Shown here piece after piece: positions 61,692 to 64,000 of a stretch of DNA of 64,000 bases. This stretch comes from Trichuris trichiura (lineage: Eukaryota > Nematoda > Enoplea > Trichinellida > Trichuridae), in NCBI GenBank assembly GCA_037903355.1, contig JBAJFE010000026.1:5952001-6016000 (forward strand), written 5' to 3'. Both the position numbers and the translations under genes were made by a program. Numbering within the stretch: the stretch's first letter is position 1; each line of letters opens with the position of its first letter. The notes below the pieces were generated by a model. That model made no database searches and had not been told where the DNA came from. It saw nothing but the letters and a program-made list of their open reading frames with translations.

Positions 61692-61894
61692 ATACGCGTC
61701 AGCTCTTCCAAGATACGCACCAGCTTGGCGCAGCCAATCTATTTCTCTACCTGTTGGTCTTCTCCGCCCTTTGCTATGCGTCGTTGTTCTGTCCCAAGCG
61801 ACGCACTCAACTCACGGCACATTGCCGGTTTTACCTTAGCATTAACCGCTTTTTTGCTACAGAAAGGAGCAGTCACCAAATGTTAACGCATTAA
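61692..61894 (+). CDS. Candidate terminal exon with membrane helix
   Basis: After a pyrimidine-rich tract and ATTTACAG, a 67-residue frame runs to TAA at 61892-61894. It contains NLFLYLLVFSALCYASLFC, a good transmembrane helix, followed by CPKRR, a positive-inside tail. No upstream exon was found and the family is unknown, so this could be chance. Confidence 0.25.
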
Positions 61895-63290
61895 TGTGGT
61901 ATATGGTATACGTAAGGTATATACAAGTTCAAAACGTATGGATGGAATATATATCACTATAAAAACCGTATTTATGCTGTACTTACAGTATACTTGTTAA
62001 TGGTTCGCTCCCTAACTTGGATATTTAGCCAAGTACCGTCCAGTTGACAAACGGAGTGGTTGCACAATGACTGCGCAAACAGTCCGTTCCAATTCCGTTG
62101 ACCGACAGATCTACAGCTACACCTTGAATATTAGATCTGCGTGTGAGGTTGCCCTGTCTTTAATAACACTTGCAAAATAAAGGTTCAAGAATGGTTACAG
62201 ATTGAGAAATCTGATTGGCTGCGTCAACTTGGCCAGTTCCCGCTCATCCAAGAAGTAGTAGTGGACTCTCTTAGGACGAAATTAGTTTACCAGTTGTTTT
62301 TTTTTCATAACGAGGCCAAAACAAAATTTGACAAGTGCTACGAAAGATGAAAGGTTGCTGCTAGTGCTGCCCAAAATGGTGAAGGCGTTTAATCGTCCAC
62401 AACGCCCCCTCACAGCGTGTTATTCCTACAAAGCGTAATCAGGTTCTGACTGTCAAGCTCGTAATTGCAGTGCTACGTTAATCATGTACGTCCCTTGACG
62501 GTTTCGCTGTTAATAGTTACTGCTGGAAATAGTTCAAAGGGAAGGCCACGAAATTATGACGATTTTTAGCGAACTGTAAAATTTCTCCTTTAGCTAACAG
62601 CACGATGACTAGTATACTGATATTTAAGGAAATTTTATAAGCAGATGATTTCATGGGTTTGCTTGCGCTCTTCTTCGAACGTAGGGCATTTTTCAGTCAA
62701 AACAAATAGATTGCTATACGTCAAGTCAACCTGTTTGGCAAGAAACGTTGCTCAGTTCGGAAAAGTTCTGAAAGTGAAAAAAATGACCCATGAGAAATGC
62801 TGATGAAGTTTAATTGTCTGAAAGGACTTTCTCATGTCACAAGTTTCGACGCTTGTAATTGAAATTAAAAGTCCGGCAGCGAAAACGGAGCGATAGTTTG
62901 TTTTGCAAATGAAAACATTTGTCATGCGTTCTTGTTGTGGACTCTTCGGGATAAATAGTTTGTGCCGTCAATGCGCACCCCTTTCCTGGAAAAGAATTAG
63001 CTTGAAACACCGACGTTACATCGCCTGATAAATCTTTGTGGTTGAGTCACGTTAAACAAGTTTGGTATAGTGAAATAAACATTCCAGAATTTCTGGACGA
63101 AAAGCAATCCGTCGTCAGCATGTACCAAGGATTTGCATACTGATAATAGTTCGGATTTGTTCCAATAGCTTTGTGTTGCATTACAAGGATTTAACGTGAC
63201 TTGGCCGTTAAAGAAAACATTACGTATAACTGTTACGTTTTTGAATATATTCCTTCTAAAGTAGATGCACTTGTCCTGGTAGTTCCACCG
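61895..63290. other. AT-rich intergenic sequence
   Basis: 61895-61990 contains TATACGTAAGGTATATACAA-like units resembling the interior of the 1.4-kb repeat elements. The rest shows no gene. Confidence 0.3.
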
Positions 63291-63690
63291 TGTTAATAAC
63301 GACTAGCATCGAAGTGAATGCTGTGTAAAACTTCACGCGCTCAGTAGCACAAATCAAAAGCTTTATTCATTTGCACAGCGGACATGACAAGAACAGCGCA
63401 CGTTCTGCCGGAAAAAGATCTCTCCTCCTTCAGTCTTCCCCTTTTATAGCTGTCGTGTTCTTCCGCTTGGCTCCGTGCCAGCACTGCGGGTGGGCCAACT
63501 GGTTTTTCTGATGACGTTGATGCGGACCACCGTGAGCGGCAGAGCGATTCTACCTAACGGTCTTCCCGTGCCGCCTGCTGCGAGTCGGCGCACTGGTTTT
63601 ACCTGATGACCTTGATGTGGACCACCGTGAACGGCAGAGCGATTTCCTGTTACACTGTTCCCCCTTCCGCTGAGGCATGTCCTCATGCCT
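63291..63690 (-). repeat. LTR-like sequence, 3' end of a minus-strand retrotransposon
   Basis: On the minus strand a TATA box (CTATAAAA, 63442-63449) is followed about 75 nt later by AATAAA (63362-63367), as in the U3-R region of an LTR. Upstream, a block of about 52 bp with GACCACCGTGA(A/G)CGGCAGAG is duplicated in tandem at 63499-63550 and 63592-63644 (93-bp period), like U3 enhancer repeats. Outer borders are not defined. Confidence 0.55.
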
Positions 63691-63705
63691 TTTCCACGTT
63701 TTCGC

Positions 63706-64000
63706 TTAAACCCGCGCTGAGGCCGGCTGGTCCATCACGTAATCACGGTACCGTGTCGGCATTCGGGTTTGGCGTTGCGGTCTTTTCGGATCGGCACTAT
63801 GGTGTTTTGATGGGGATAGGTATGATGGCACGTCGTCTGGTTCCATAATGACCATCGGCCGGTAATCGGCCGCCCTCGGAAGTACGTGCAGAGTAGTACG
63901 ACCCGTTCGCGGGAGAGGTCTTTTCTTCTGGGCCGGAATGCGTACCGCTTTTGGGCAAGGCTTCAAACGGTCGAAATGTACGGTTTGCTCGTCTCTTCGA
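63706..64000 (-). pseudogene. C-terminus of Gypsy-type Pol (integrase end), partial
   Basis: The frame enters from the window edge on the minus strand with TVHFDRLKPCPK, the usual end of Ty3/Gypsy integrases, and closes at 63706 after MPTRYRDYVMD, a common Pol C-terminus. The sequence reads without a break for the part seen, so the element beyond the window could be intact. Listed as partial because the rest is not visible. Confidence 0.7.

Overview
The window is nuclear DNA of an animal, most likely an invertebrate. All recognisable genes are split by spliceosomal introns, many of them only 45-60 nt long. The gene set (CAMTA-like factor, DHFR, cyclin L, NFXL1-like, AP-1 mu, alpha-L-fucosidase, Golgi PAP-phosphatase-like, ornithine decarboxylase) is metazoan, and intergenic and long-intron space is filled by decayed transposons, notably Penelope-like elements (PLEs). 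Nothing in the sequence fixes the phylum. Exon boundaries were read by hand from frame continuity, splice dinucleotides and remembered family motifs; no search was run.

Layout. 1-5.5 kb: a degraded pogo-like transposase on the minus strand, split by a younger Tigger-type element with TA duplications. 7.07-7.22 kb: a perfect 74-bp inverted repeat that matches the terminal repeat of the PLE at 34.6 kb. 7.9-8.6 kb: a Tigger-type MITE with a second, inverted copy at 27.0-27.7 kb. 10.9-12.2 kb (+): 3' exons of a CAMTA-like gene, convergent with a complete six-exon DHFR gene (13.2-14.0 kb, -). 16.7-19.6 kb (+): complete cyclin L gene. 20.5-26.6 kb (+): NFX1-type zinc-finger gene (NFXL1-like), whose large first intron holds a 1.4-kb repeat element, a hAT MITE and a foldback MITE. 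28.9-30.3 kb: second copy of the 1.4-kb element. 30.9-35.6 kb (-): complete AP-1 mu gene with a PLE antisense in intron 1. 38.2-40.9 kb (-): complete eight-exon alpha-L-fucosidase. 43-48.4 kb: cluster of dead retroelements (gag/protease/RT of an LTR element, a Copia-type fragment, a second PLE). 49.1-50.8 kb (+): Golgi PAP phosphatase homologue lacking key metal ligands. 51.5-52.8 kb: more repeats. 53.9-60.5 kb (-): complete ornithine decarboxylase with a third PLE remnant in its 5-kb intron. 60.8-61.2 kb (-): last two exons of an unidentified gene. 63.3-64 kb (-): 3' end of another LTR retrotransposon running off the window.

The genes are unrelated housekeeping genes and form no pathway cluster. 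The most interesting points are the probable pseudoenzyme state of the PAP-phosphatase homologue, two non-canonical introns (GT-GG in AP-1 mu, GC-AG in NFXL1), hammerhead-like cores at the ends of all three PLEs, a PLE-terminus palindrome, and the nested transposon whose removal makes the interrupted frame continuous. I did not find a convincing wholly new system.
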